Below are positions 25,910 to 35,049 of a stretch of 64,000 bases of DNA, one piece after another. Positions within the stretch are counted from its first letter, which is position 1, and every line of letters starts with the position of its first letter. The notes beneath the pieces were generated by a model. The model did not search any database. It was given only the letters and a program-made list of their open reading frames with translations, and was not told the origin of the DNA. A program made the translations under genes and the position numbers. Location: positions 62,001 through 126,000 of the forward strand of contig CAMTUW010000001.1 in assembly GCA_947085035.1 (NCBI GenBank). The letters are read 5' to 3'. This stretch comes from CAMTUW01 sp947085035 (lineage in GTDB: Bacteria; Actinomycetota; Coriobacteriia; Anaerosomatales; PHET01).

Positions 25910-27411
25910 CCGATTCCCCAGATCGCCCCGAAAACGAGGGTCCACTCGCCGGACCGGACGAGATCGCGGCGCAGACCGTGTCAGGCACGCCCCCGATGGT
26001 AGCTGTCCGGGCGCCCTTCGCCACGCCGGAACTGCTGACCGCAGCGCGTGAACTCGTACGCACCCTGGCGGTCGCGCACACGAACGCGGCGCTCTACCCG
26101 ACCACCCACCCCTCGGTGGAAGGCTCCCTCAACGAGCTCACTGCGGCGCTGAGCGTGTTGAAAGGCTTCGGATTCGGCGAAGTCACCATCAACATCTACA
26201 AGAACACCCTCTTCGTCGAGAACCAGGTCTTCCCCGAGGAAAGCGTCACTTACCGCAAACTCATCGAAGACCTCCTCGCGCATGGGGTCTCGGCTGTGAC
26301 GCTCAGAGCGGCGCTCACCGGTACCGAGGCGGCCACGCTGCTCGAGATGCTCGACGAGACCCTCATCACCGAGATCGAAGCAGCCCAGGACTACCTCGCT
26401 TCCCGCGGCGTGAGCGCGATCACCCTTGCCGAGACGAGCACGCTTGACGGCCATACCGACGAGGAGAGGACGCGCGAGGTGCGCGCACGCTCCCGCGAGA
26501 CCTACGACACAGGAATCACGGCGATGCGTGACATCGAAGCGCAGGCCAAGCTGGGACGTGTCGCCGAGGTCGCGTCGCTTCAGGGCGTCGTGGGCTCGCT
26601 GCTCGACAACCTGCTGCAGGACCCGGCGGCGGTTCTCGGCCTGACCGCCATCAAGGGCCATGATGACTACACGCTCAACCACTCGATCAACGTGTGCATC
26701 CTCGCGCTCTCGTTGGGCTCCGCACTCGGGCTCGACGGTGACGAGCTGCGGAGTCTGGGGCTCTCGGCGCTGCTCTATGACATCGGCAAGGTGCGCATTC
26801 CGGAAGAGGTGCTTTTGAAGGCCGGGCCGCTGACCGCTGAGGAGTGGCAGCGGATCAAGCACCACACCGAGGACGGAGCGGACCTGCTCAAGCGAATCCA
26901 GCTCGCCGACAACATGCCGATGATCGTCGCCTACGAACACCACCAACGCCACGACCTGATGGGCTATCCGGAGCCTTCGGGCAACGCTGAACAGCACCTG
27001 TTCTCCAAGATCGTCGCCGTCTGCGACGCCTACGACGCGATGACGACGATCCGACCGTTTCGACGCGAGATACGTCCCGACAAGGCCCTCGCCGTGCTCA
27101 TGCGAGGCCGCGGTAAGGCCTACGATCCAGGTGTGACCAAGGCACTCGTCGCGATGCTCGGCATCTACCCGATGGGCGCCGTCGTGATGCTTGACGATGA
27201 ATCGACCGCAGTCGTCTACCGCGTCAACAACGACGACCTCCTTCACCCGCGGGTCAAGGTGCTCGCCGACGCGTCCGGGCGGTGGCTCGAGACACCAGAG
27301 ACTCTGGACCTGCGCATCATCGACGTCGAGACCGGCACCTCGCTTCGCACCATCAAGGAATGCGTGCCCGCCCTTGACGCGGGAGTCGACGACGTCTGGC
27401 AGTATCTGTAA
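25906..27411 (+). CDS. HD-GYP-like phosphodiesterase family protein with altered HD motif
   Basis: 501 residues. An N-terminal domain (about 35-170) includes NAALYPTTHPSVEGSLNEL and resembles the N-terminus of the preceding HEAT protein. The C-terminal HD-GYP region runs from about 240: HDDYTLNHSINVCILAL, LLYDIGKVRIPEEVL, IKHHTEDGADLLKRI, YEHHQRHDLMGYPEP and FSKIVAVCDAYDAMT. In active HD-GYP enzymes the second motif reads LLHDIGK; here the metal-binding His is Tyr (codon TAT). The other ligands look present, so activity against cyclic-di-GMP may be reduced or absent. GTGA overlap with the upstream gene shows coupling. Confidence 0.83.
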   Translation: MTDSPDRPENEGPLAGPDEIAAQTVSGTPPMVAVRAPFATPELLTAARELVRTLAVAHTNAALYPTTHPSVEGSLNELTAALSVLKGFGFGEVTINIYKNTLFVENQVFPEESVTYRKLIEDLLAHGVSAVTLRAALTGTEAATLLEMLDETLITEIEAAQDYLASRGVSAITLAETSTLDGHTDEERTREVRARSRETYDTGITAMRDIEAQAKLGRVAEVASLQGVVGSLLDNLLQDPAAVLGLTAIKGHDDYTLNHSINVCILALSLGSALGLDGDELRSLGLSALLYDIGKVRIPEEVLLKAGPLTAEEWQRIKHHTEDGADLLKRIQLADNMPMIVAYEHHQRHDLMGYPEPSGNAEQHLFSKIVAVCDAYDAMTTIRPFRREIRPDKALAVLMRGRGKAYDPGVTKALVAMLGIYPMGAVVMLDDESTAVVYRVNNDDLLHPRVKVLADASGRWLETPETLDLRIIDVETGTSLRTIKECVPALDAGVDDVWQYL

Positions 27412-27500
27412 GCACGCCTCACCTTCAGTGGAGTGGGTGTCTCGGCATGCTATTGGGCAAGAACCCCCGAGAGAACCCATCCACAGCAGAGGAAGTCCGC

Positions 27501-28775
27501 ATGGCGACGGAGACGGCGTTGCGCGCGGCCCTCGCCATGCGCGTGATCGTGTCCATCGCCATGGTGACGGTCGTCATAGCGTTGGTGACGGGTTGCGATC
27601 CCGACGCCTCACGCACCACACCCATGACCGCCGTGACGCCCCAGCCCACGTCGACGCCGAGCGGCACGAGAGTCGCGCTCGACCAGATCGATGTCACCCT
27701 CTCGCAAGTCGCGCGCGGGTTCGACAAGCCGGTGTTTCTCACTCACGCCGGGGATGGTTCCGGCAGGCTCTTCGTCGTCGAGCAGGGCGGCCGGATCCGC
27801 GTGATCCGTGACGGCGCCGTGGTCCGCGGGGAGTTCCTCGACATCTCAGACCTCGTCTCGACAGGTGGCGAGCGCGGACTGCTCGGACTCGCGTTCTCTC
27901 CCGACTACCTGACCAGCGGGCGGTTCTACGTGAACTACACGGATCGCAAGGGCGACACCGTGGTGACTCGCTACACCGTTGCGGACCCAGCATCCGACAG
28001 CCCCGCGCTCACGGGGTCACTGAGCGTGCTCAAGGTCCCACAGCCTTATGGGAACCACAACGGCGGCTGCATCATCTTCGGCCCGGACTCGATGCTATGG
28101 GTCGGCATGGGAGACGGAGGATCCGGCGGTGACCCCGAAGGTCGCGCACAGGATCCCGACTCGCTGCTCGGCAAGATGCTTCGACTGGACGTGAGCGGCA
28201 ACGGTCGGGCACGCCCCGCCAGCGACAACCCCGGTCCCGTCGGCACCTCCGGCCTCGTTCCGGAGGCATACCAATCAGGGCTTCGCAACCCGTGGCGATT
28301 CAGCTTCGATCGGGAGAACGGTGACCTGTGGATAGGCGACGTCGGGCAGACCGCACGGGAGGAGATCAACCACGTGGAGCTCAGCAGCGCCGCCGGAGCG
28401 AACTTCGGATGGAACATCTGGGAGGCGACCCATCCCTACCCCGACGGCACGAACCCGTCCTCCAGGGGATTCATCTTCCCGGTCGTCGAGTACGGGCGCG
28501 GCGAAGGCAGATCCGTGACCGGAGGATACGTCTATCGGGGCAGTGCGTATCCCGAACTCGACGGCGTGTACCTGTACGCCGACTACGTCGACGGATGGGT
28601 CGCAGGGCTGCGCCTCGATGCTTCCGTCGGCGGTGACCCCGATGCCGTCCGTGAGGAGCGCGTACTGGCGCGCAACGTGGGCAACCCGTCGAGTTTCGGC
28701 GAGGACGCCGACGGGGAGCTCTACCTCGTCGACCACGGCGGTACCGTCTACCGCATCGAGGCCCGTCTGCGCTGA
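27501..28775 (+). CDS. Lipoprotein glucose/sorbosone dehydrogenase (PQQ-type beta-propeller)
   Basis: 424 residues from the ATG at 27501 (GAGGA seven bases upstream); an earlier in-frame ATG at 27447 lacks a ribosome site. Residues 15-37 form a signal sequence ending in the lipobox LVTGC. A Thr/Pro-rich linker precedes a six-bladed propeller with GSDH motifs: GGRIRVI, GERGLLGLAFSPDY, YGNHNGGCIIFGPD, GDVGQTAREEIN and GYVYRGS. Family members are soluble sugar dehydrogenases using PQQ and calcium outside the membrane. No PQQ biosynthesis genes are in view. It converges on a threonine aldolase-like gene after 13 bases. Confidence 0.9.
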   Translation: MATETALRAALAMRVIVSIAMVTVVIALVTGCDPDASRTTPMTAVTPQPTSTPSGTRVALDQIDVTLSQVARGFDKPVFLTHAGDGSGRLFVVEQGGRIRVIRDGAVVRGEFLDISDLVSTGGERGLLGLAFSPDYLTSGRFYVNYTDRKGDTVVTRYTVADPASDSPALTGSLSVLKVPQPYGNHNGGCIIFGPDSMLWVGMGDGGSGGDPEGRAQDPDSLLGKMLRLDVSGNGRARPASDNPGPVGTSGLVPEAYQSGLRNPWRFSFDRENGDLWIGDVGQTAREEINHVELSSAAGANFGWNIWEATHPYPDGTNPSSRGFIFPVVEYGRGEGRSVTGGYVYRGSAYPELDGVYLYADYVDGWVAGLRLDASVGGDPDAVREERVLARNVGNPSSFGEDADGELYLVDHGGTVYRIEARLR

Positions 28776-28788
28776 GCGCAGTGCAACA

Positions 28789-29817
28789 CTACGGAGCCAG
28801 CGCGTTGACGAGCGCCTCGGCGTCGTCTACCTGCGTGTCCCACGAACACACCCAGCGCACCTCGTGCATGCCGGGCGCGGCGCCCGTCGCCCACGTGTGG
28901 AAATGGAAACGCTCCTGAAGCGACGCCACCGTCTCTGATCTCAGCAGGGCGAACACCTCGTTGGCCTGCGGCTGCTGCGTGAGCGTCACCCCGCGCTCAC
29001 GCGCCGAGCGAGCAAGAAGCTGGGCCATCGCGTTGGCGTGAAGCGCACACTCCAACCACAGGTCGCCGTCGTACATCGCGATGAACTGCGCCGCGATGAA
29101 ACGCATCTTGCTCGCGAGCTGCGCGAGCTGCTTGCGAGCGAAGACGAGCTCGCGCGTGCGCGCCTCACCGAACACCACCACCGCCTCGCCAGCCACCATG
29201 CCGTTCTTCGTGCCGCCCAACGACAGCAGATCGACGCCCGCGTCCACGGTGATCTCGCGAAGACCGCACTCAGAAGCGGCGGCGGCGTTGGCGAGTCGAG
29301 CGCCGTCCACGTGCAGGAGCATCCCGTGCGCGTGGGCGATCTCTCCGAGCGCCCGAAGCTCGACCGGCGAGTAGACGGTGCCCAGTTCGCTCACGTTGCT
29401 CACGCTGATGACCCTGGGCTGGGCCGCATGCTCGAATCCGAGGACGGACAGGTGCGGTTCGACCAGCGCGGGCGTGAGCTTCCCGTCGGGGGCGGGAACC
29501 GGGATCAGCTTGACACCTGCGAGACGCTCAGGCGCCGCCGCTTCGTCGCAGTTGATGTGCGCTGTGGTGGCGCAGATCACCGAGTGCCACGGACGACACA
29601 CCGAGGCAAGCGCTGCGCAGTTGGCTCCTGTGCCGTTGAAGGTGAACGCGATGTCGCACTCCTCGCCCAGATGATGCTTCAGGATGTCGACGGCGCGCCG
29701 GGTCCAGGGATCATCGCCGTACGCATGCGCATGTCCCGCGTTCGCATCGGCCATAGCCGCGAGAACCGCCGGATGCGCAGGAGAGTGGTTGTCGCTACCG
29801 AAGCCTCGCCAACTCAT
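28789..29817 (-). CDS. Low-specificity L-threonine aldolase family (PLP enzyme)
   Basis: 342 residues, normal length. Fold-type I PLP enzyme: GSDNHSPAHPAVL, AHAYGDDPWT, then LHVDGARLANAAAA and the PLP-lysine region LSLGGTKNGMVAGEAVV. It would split threonine or allo-threonine to glycine and acetaldehyde, though some relatives act on other beta-hydroxy amino acids. The ATG overlaps the stop of the upstream PLP enzyme gene by four bases, so the two are one operon of amino-acid catabolism. Confidence 0.9.
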   Translation of the reverse strand: MSWRGFGSDNHSPAHPAVLAAMADANAGHAHAYGDDPWTRRAVDILKHHLGEECDIAFTFNGTGANCAALASVCRPWHSVICATTAHINCDEAAAPERLAGVKLIPVPAPDGKLTPALVEPHLSVLGFEHAAQPRVISVSNVSELGTVYSPVELRALGEIAHAHGMLLHVDGARLANAAAASECGLREITVDAGVDLLSLGGTKNGMVAGEAVVVFGEARTRELVFARKQLAQLASKMRFIAAQFIAMYDGDLWLECALHANAMAQLLARSARERGVTLTQQPQANEVFALLRSETVASLQERFHFHTWATGAAPGMHEVRWVCSWDTQVDDAEALVNALAP

Positions 29818-30911
29818 GGGGTGGCTCCTTCCTCAAACGCCTCAACCGTTGCCGGATACAGCCGATCGCACTCCTCGACGTAGACGCGCACCACATCCGG
29901 CAGTGCCTGGTCACGACCGCGCGGGGGCAGAGGCGCCGAGCTGTAGGTGTTCCAGAACACGACGCGCTCTCCTGCGAGACGCCCTGCGCGGGCGTCATCG
30001 AGCAGCGCTGCGAACGCCTTGCCGGTGTAGGTCGTCTCCAGGGCGATCCCGGCGTCGCGCGCGGCGCTGACCGCACGAACCGTCTCCGGCGTGGCCACAC
30101 CGTAGCCGGGTCCGGCGTACTCCTCGCGAAGGGTGAAGGGCAGGTCCTCGAAGTGCAAGGTCGGAAACGAGGGGGCGAGACCGCTCAGCAGCTCAATGGT
30201 TCTGTCGCAGAGTTCGCGAGCGATCTCGACGTTGCAGATCTCGGTGGGCGTCACGCGCACAGCCTCGACGCGAGTTGGTGCGCCTGCGGCTGCGAAGCCG
30301 ATGGCGAGGCCGATCGCAGTCCCCAAGGTGCCGGCCGCGACGTAGACGCGGTTGGGAGGATGGCCCGCCCCGGCATCCTCAAGAAGCTCGAACGCGGCAT
30401 TCACGTAAGCCACCGCACCGAGCGCGTTCGTGCCCCCCATCGGAATCACCGCCGGCTCGATGGTGTCGCGCACCGTGAGCTCCCGCAACACGCGTACCGC
30501 CTCGCGCCGACCATCCCAGCCCGCGATGGGGTGGATCGCGGTACCCAGCCATGCGTGGGCCCGCAGCGTGCGTGCGACGAAAGGGCCGGGCGGTTGCGGC
30601 GAGAGCACGACGTGCGGCTCGAGCCCCAGGGCGAATGCGTGAACGGCAGTCGCGAGCGCGTGGTTCGAGCCGTACGCTCCGAAGGTCACGACGGCCTTGC
30701 GGCCCTCCGCCAGCGCACCGCCCAGCAAGAGCTCCAGCTTGCGCGCCTTATTGCCGCCGTACGCGGCGCTTGTGAGGTCGTCTCGCTTGGTGTACAGCGA
30801 GCCCACCTCGGCGTCGACCCTCAGGGGCTCCAGAACCGTTGGCAGGTCACAGATCGCGACCCAGGGCAGCATCGCGACACCGCCGTAGCGCTCAGCGAGC
30901 ATCAACACCAC
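29814..30911 (-). CDS. PLP-dependent D-cysteine desulfhydrase / ACC deaminase family enzyme
   Basis: 365 residues; GTG at 30911 lies five bases after AGGAGG, with a second GTG at 30908 and ATG at 30902 also possible. Fold-type II PLP motifs: YTKRDDLTSAAYGGNKARKLE, where the NK lysine binds PLP, then TFGAYGSNHALATA and the glycine phosphate loop VAAGTLGTAIGLA. Family members degrade D-cysteine, 1-aminocyclopropane-1-carboxylate or similar. Substrate cannot be fixed from sequence. Coupled by ATGA to the aldolase-like gene. Confidence 0.85.
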   Translation of the reverse strand: MVLMLAERYGGVAMLPWVAICDLPTVLEPLRVDAEVGSLYTKRDDLTSAAYGGNKARKLELLLGGALAEGRKAVVTFGAYGSNHALATAVHAFALGLEPHVVLSPQPPGPFVARTLRAHAWLGTAIHPIAGWDGRREAVRVLRELTVRDTIEPAVIPMGGTNALGAVAYVNAAFELLEDAGAGHPPNRVYVAAGTLGTAIGLAIGFAAAGAPTRVEAVRVTPTEICNVEIARELCDRTIELLSGLAPSFPTLHFEDLPFTLREEYAGPGYGVATPETVRAVSAARDAGIALETTYTGKAFAALLDDARAGRLAGERVVFWNTYSSAPLPPRGRDQALPDVVRVYVEECDRLYPATVEAFEEGATP

Positions 30912-30975
30912 GCACCCCTCCTCGGTTGAATGTGATCCACCCTACCACGGCATCCGCCGCACTCGCGTCGCGTCC

Positions 30976-31003
30976 TTGCGCGAGCGTACACACGCGCTAC
31001 GAT
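30976..31003 (+). promoter_or_regulatory. Possible sigma-70 promoter for the membrane HD-domain gene
   Basis: TTGCGC (30976-30981) and TACGAT (30998-31003) are spaced by 16 bases and lie about 50 bases before the ATG at 31052. Each hexamer matches consensus at four of six positions. Confidence 0.3.
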
Positions 31004-31051
31004 ACCCTCTGAACACCTGACTGCCCTCGGACTCGACTCGGGAGAAACCTC

Positions 31052-31975
31052 ATGCGAACTCAGCGACACGGAAACGTGCTGGCCGCCGAACCACTGGTCC
31101 TCCTCGTCTTGGTCGCCGCCACCGCGTTCGCGATCCTCGTCGCCGTCGACAAGATGGCGTTTCTGAGCTTCTATCAGCTCCCGGTGCTGATCGCGGCGTA
31201 CTTCCTCGGTCGCCGACAAGGAGTGATGATCGCCGTGGCCGCCGTGCTGATGGTCGGCATCTACGCGGCGATGAACCCCTCCGTCTTCGAGCCTCCGCCA
31301 GGCCGTGGTCCCGGTGTGGCGCTCTTCATCTGGGGGGCTTTCACCGTGGTCACGGCCTACGTCGTGGGGACCTTATACGAGGCGAAGGCCGCCGTCAGCA
31401 CCGAACTGCGCACCGCGTATGCGGGCCTCGTCGACGTTCTCTCGGAACTGGTGGACGCGGTCGATCAGTACGCGGAGAGCCATTCGGCGCGTGTCGCGAA
31501 GATGGCGGCGCGGATAGGCGTAGCGATGAACCTGCCGGTCGACGAGATCGAAGACGTGCGCGTGGCGGGCCTCCTGCACGACTTGCACAAGACCGGCGTC
31601 GCGAACGCCGTGTTGCGCAAGGCTTCCGCCGCCAACGGTGACGGCGGCGAGACAGCTTCGGGGGTCGCGGTCGCGAGGCGCGTGGGCGGCGACACCGGAG
31701 GCCTGCTCAAGAACGTGGTTCCACTCATCGAGATGTGCGCCGAGCGTTTCGACGGCAGCGGTCCCGCAGGCTTGGGCGGGGTCGCCATCCCGCGCGGAAC
31801 GCGAATCCTCTGCGTCGCGGATGCCTGGGACCAACTGGTCGCGCACAGGCCTCACGGCAGAGGGCTCACTCCGCCGGAGGCCCTGATGGAGATCGAGCGC
31901 GACTCCGGATTGCGCTTCGATCCAACGGTGGTCGACGCCCTCATCCTCGCAGCGGAGTCTCAGGACCCGTCGTAG
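31052..31975 (+). CDS. Membrane-anchored HD-domain (HD-GYP-like) protein
   Basis: 307 residues. Three to four transmembrane helices (about 10-105) resemble a small membrane sensor; a short helix joins to the HD domain. HD elements: SHSARVAKMAARIG, VAGLLHDLHKTGVAN with the metal-binding HD intact, and FDGSGPAGLGG where HD-GYP enzymes have the GYP motif (DGxGYP). Then ILCVADAWDQLVAHRP. It may therefore be an active cyclic-di-GMP phosphodiesterase or a related nucleotide hydrolase. Converges with rsgA after 30 bases. Confidence 0.82.
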   Translation: MRTQRHGNVLAAEPLVLLVLVAATAFAILVAVDKMAFLSFYQLPVLIAAYFLGRRQGVMIAVAAVLMVGIYAAMNPSVFEPPPGRGPGVALFIWGAFTVVTAYVVGTLYEAKAAVSTELRTAYAGLVDVLSELVDAVDQYAESHSARVAKMAARIGVAMNLPVDEIEDVRVAGLLHDLHKTGVANAVLRKASAANGDGGETASGVAVARRVGGDTGGLLKNVVPLIEMCAERFDGSGPAGLGGVAIPRGTRILCVADAWDQLVAHRPHGRGLTPPEALMEIERDSGLRFDPTVVDALILAAESQDPS

Positions 31976-32005
31976 CGGCGACACGGATCAGTAGCCTGCT
32001 TCCTG

Positions 32006-33115
32006 CTACTGGCCTTTGCGCTTGGATTCAGTGCGGTAGAAACGCTTCGCCGCCTTGCTGATGATGCGCGCGGCCTGTTCGCCGGAGCGCCACGCCTTCT
32101 CGTCGCGGCGACGAGCGACTTCGGCCAGTTCATCCGTCAACCGACGATAACTATCGAGTCTGCGAAGCGCGAGATTACCCGCTTCGGCCGCAGCCACTAC
32201 CGCACATCCGGGCTCCTCTTCGTGGCCGCAATCGCGAAAACGGCAGCTCACGGCAAACGCTTCGATATCCGGGAACGCCGCGGCGAGCCCGTCTTCGGCG
32301 TCCCACAGACCGATGGCACGCATGCCCGGCGTATCGATCAGCACCCCACCCCCTGGCAATATCACGAGCTCACGCGCCACCGTCGTGTGTCGGCCCTTGT
32401 CGTCGCCCTCACGGACGGCAGCAGTCGGCAACGCCTCGTTACCCACGAGGTAGTTGATGAGAGTGGACTTGCCCACTCCCGAGCTGCCCAGAAGCGCGGC
32501 GGTCGAACTCGGCGGCACGGCGGCGCGCACCTCGTCGACTCCCTCCCCAGTGACCGCGCTCACGACGATGACGTCCACGCCGAGCGCGACCTCCTCGGCA
32601 ATTCTGCGCTGCTCTTCGTACTCGCGGTTGAGGTCGGACTTCGTGAGCACGACGACCGGGCGGGCACCGCTCTCCCATGCCATGACAAGCTCTCGTTCGA
32701 GACGAGATACGTTGAGGCCGCCGCCCGAAAGTGACTGCACCACGAACACAACGTCGACGTTGGCGATGAGTACCTGCTCGCCTGTCTCCTCGCCCGGGTC
32801 CTTGCGCGAGAAAGCTCCGTGTCGCGGCAGGATCGCCTCGATGATCGGCATCTCGTGACCTTCGGGGCGGGCCAGCGCGACCCAGTCACCCACGACCGCC
32901 CTGCTCATCGAGGTATCAGCCGACTTGACGAGGTGGATCGCCGGCTCAGCGCGCTCGAAACCGCGCGCGCTCGCCACAAGCGGCAGTCCACGGTCGACCC
33001 GGGCAACCCGAGCAGGCTCGAAACCCTGTTCGACAAACGACGCGAAGAACGCCGTCTCGCGATCAGAGAAGCCCAGCCGACCAAGGTCCCAAAGCTGTGT
33101 GGATTCCTTACTCAT
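32006..33115 (-). CDS. rsgA: Small ribosomal subunit biogenesis GTPase RsgA
   Basis: 369 residues from the ATG at 33115; a longer in-frame reading from 33238 has no support, and the chosen start has only a weak ribosome site. Circularly permuted GTPase: TKSD (G4), GSSGVGKSTLINYL (G1), DTPGMRAIGLW (G3) in that order. The C-terminal zinc site has CRFRDCGHEEEPGC. It assists late 30S maturation. An N-terminal OB-fold region precedes the GTPase. It lies downstream of metW on the same strand with a 35-base gap. Confidence 0.95.
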   Translation of the reverse strand: MSKESTQLWDLGRLGFSDRETAFFASFVEQGFEPARVARVDRGLPLVASARGFERAEPAIHLVKSADTSMSRAVVGDWVALARPEGHEMPIIEAILPRHGAFSRKDPGEETGEQVLIANVDVVFVVQSLSGGGLNVSRLERELVMAWESGARPVVVLTKSDLNREYEEQRRIAEEVALGVDVIVVSAVTGEGVDEVRAAVPPSSTAALLGSSGVGKSTLINYLVGNEALPTAAVREGDDKGRHTTVARELVILPGGGVLIDTPGMRAIGLWDAEDGLAAAFPDIEAFAVSCRFRDCGHEEEPGCAVVAAAEAGNLALRRLDSYRRLTDELAEVARRRDEKAWRSGEQAARIISKAAKRFYRTESKRKGQ

Positions 33116-33150
33116 CGATGACAGGATACCCCGAGAGTCGGAACCGGCCG

Positions 33151-33774
33151 CTATCCGGCGCGTCGAATCACTGTCACGGCCGTATCTGCGAGCAGGTTCG
33201 GCAACACCTTCACCCGCTGGATCTCCGAGCGATGCCATCCCTCTGTGAGCAACGCGATCTCACGTTCGATCTCGCCTCCGTTCGCGGTGACGAAGTCCCG
33301 GAAATCGTGGATGGTCGTGTGGTGGATGTTCGGGGTGTCGTACCAACTGAACGGAATCGATCGAGAGACGGGCATCCGTCCGCGCAGGGCGAGATACCCT
33401 CGCACCTTCCAGTGACCGAAGTTGGGAAACGAGATCACGCCCCGCTTGCCCACTCGCAGCATCTCCCGGAGAACGAACGCGGGCCGACGCACGACCTGCA
33501 GCGTCTGCGAGAGCACCACGACGTCAAAACTCTCGTCGGGGTATCCCGAGAGCCCGACGTCGAGATCCGCCTCGACTACCGACAGTCCGCAGGTCAGCGC
33601 GGCTGCGATATCTGCGTGGTCGAGCTCGACGCCGCGCACGGTACAACCGCGCTCGTCGCGCAGGTGCGCGATCAGGGAACCGTCGGCACAGCCCAGATCG
33701 AGCACTCGACTTCCCTCCGGCACGATCTCGGTGATAAGTCGCAGGTCAGCGCGCAAGAAGTCAGCAGGCGTCAT
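33151..33774 (-). CDS. metW: Methionine biosynthesis protein MetW
   Basis: 207 residues. Class I methyltransferase-like fold: RVLDLGCADGSLIAHL, then VVEADLDVGL, DVVVLSQTLQVV and the MetW-specific SFPNFGHWKVRGYL and PFSWYDTPNIHHTTI segments. MetW acts with the homoserine acyltransferase MetX, although its exact chemistry is debated. It overlaps metX by four bases (ATGA), so the pair is translationally coupled, and it is the last gene of the metY-metX-metW operon. Confidence 0.95.
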   Translation of the reverse strand: MTPADFLRADLRLITEIVPEGSRVLDLGCADGSLIAHLRDERGCTVRGVELDHADIAAALTCGLSVVEADLDVGLSGYPDESFDVVVLSQTLQVVRRPAFVLREMLRVGKRGVISFPNFGHWKVRGYLALRGRMPVSRSIPFSWYDTPNIHHTTIHDFRDFVTANGGEIEREIALLTEGWHRSEIQRVKVLPNLLADTAVTVIRRAG

Positions 33775-35045
33775 CGCGAAACCACCTCTGTGCGTGCGCG
33801 TTCGTCCACAAGCGCTCGCTGCAGGAACGGCACGATGAAGCGGTACTGCGCTTCCGGCTCCAGCAGGAAGGCGTCATGACCGTACGGAGAGATTATCTCG
33901 GCGAAACTCACCTCAGCGCCGGTGGACTGGAGCGCCTCGACGATCTGACGTGACTGGTATGTGGGAAAGAGCCAGTCACTCGAGAACGACATGACCAGAT
34001 AGCGCGCCGAGGTGTCAGCCAAGGCGTCCGACAGCGACGCGGAGTCACCGCACAGGTCGAAGTAGTCCATCGCCTTCGTCATGTAAAGATACGTGTTCGA
34101 GTCGAACCGCTCGGTGAACCGCTTGCCTTGGTAGGCCAGGTAGCTCTCTACCTCGAACTCCGTCTCGAACCGATACGCGAACTCGTCGCGGCCCTGCAGC
34201 CGACGGCCGAACTTCTCGTGCATCGACTCGTCGGAGAGGTATGTGATGTGGCCGATCATGCGCGCGACCGCCAGGCCGTGACTCGGGCCTGTGGCGTTCG
34301 AGTAGTAGCGACCTCCCGCGAACGCGGGGTCGCCGAGGATCGCCGCACGGCCCACCTCGTTGAACGCGATCGCCTGGGCGGCCAGACGCCACGTCGTCGC
34401 GATGGCGACGCAGGTCGCCACACGCTGTGGATAGCGCTTCGTCCACGCGAGAGCCTGCATGCCGCCCATCGAGCCGCCAGCGACCGCGAGCAGGCGCTCT
34501 ATGCCAAGCGCGTCGAGCACTCGTACCTGGACGTCGACCATGTCTTCGATGGTGACGACCGGGAACTCCAGTGCGTAGGGCTCTTTCGTGCCCGGATCGA
34601 CGCTCCCCGGGCCGGTCGACCCCGAGCACCCCCCCAACACGTTGACGCAGACCACGAAGTAGCGATCCGTGTCGAAAGCCTTGCCGGGACCCACGAACGG
34701 ATCCCACCAGCCGGGCCTGATCGACGTCTCAGGCGCGGAGTCCGGGTCACCCGTCGCGAGTTCAACGGGGGCCCAACTGACGCCTGCTTCAGGCGTCCAC
34801 CCGGCAGCGCGCGCCTCTGTTTCACGCCAGCCGGCGACGTGAGCGTCACCGGAAAGCGCGTGGCACAGCAGGATCGCATTGTCCCGCTCTGGCGAGAGGG
34901 TGCCGAGAGTCTCGTAGGCCACTTCAACGAGTGGGAGAACCGCTCCCGAGGAAAGCGCCACATCCGTGAGGGTGAGTGAGCGCGCGGGAACGACGCCGGC
35001 GCTGCCGACGTCGTTCCACGGTTCGCTCGCGTGTGTCTCCGCCAC
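33771..35045 (-). CDS. metX: Homoserine O-acetyltransferase MetX
   Basis: 424 residues from a GTG at 35045, just four bases after the metY stop; a longer frame from 35111 lies inside metY. Alpha/beta-hydrolase triad visible: nucleophile Ser in GGSMGGMQAL, Asp in SDWLFPT, His in YGHDAFLLE. The substrate-site CHALSGDAHVAG is typical. It acylates homoserine for direct sulfhydrylation by MetY next door. Substrate (acetyl versus succinyl) is not decided here. Middle gene of a three-gene methionine operon. Confidence 0.95.
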   Translation of the reverse strand: MAETHASEPWNDVGSAGVVPARSLTLTDVALSSGAVLPLVEVAYETLGTLSPERDNAILLCHALSGDAHVAGWRETEARAAGWTPEAGVSWAPVELATGDPDSAPETSIRPGWWDPFVGPGKAFDTDRYFVVCVNVLGGCSGSTGPGSVDPGTKEPYALEFPVVTIEDMVDVQVRVLDALGIERLLAVAGGSMGGMQALAWTKRYPQRVATCVAIATTWRLAAQAIAFNEVGRAAILGDPAFAGGRYYSNATGPSHGLAVARMIGHITYLSDESMHEKFGRRLQGRDEFAYRFETEFEVESYLAYQGKRFTERFDSNTYLYMTKAMDYFDLCGDSASLSDALADTSARYLVMSFSSDWLFPTYQSRQIVEALQSTGAEVSFAEIISPYGHDAFLLEPEAQYRFIVPFLQRALVDERARTEVVSR

Positions 35046-35049
35046 GGTC

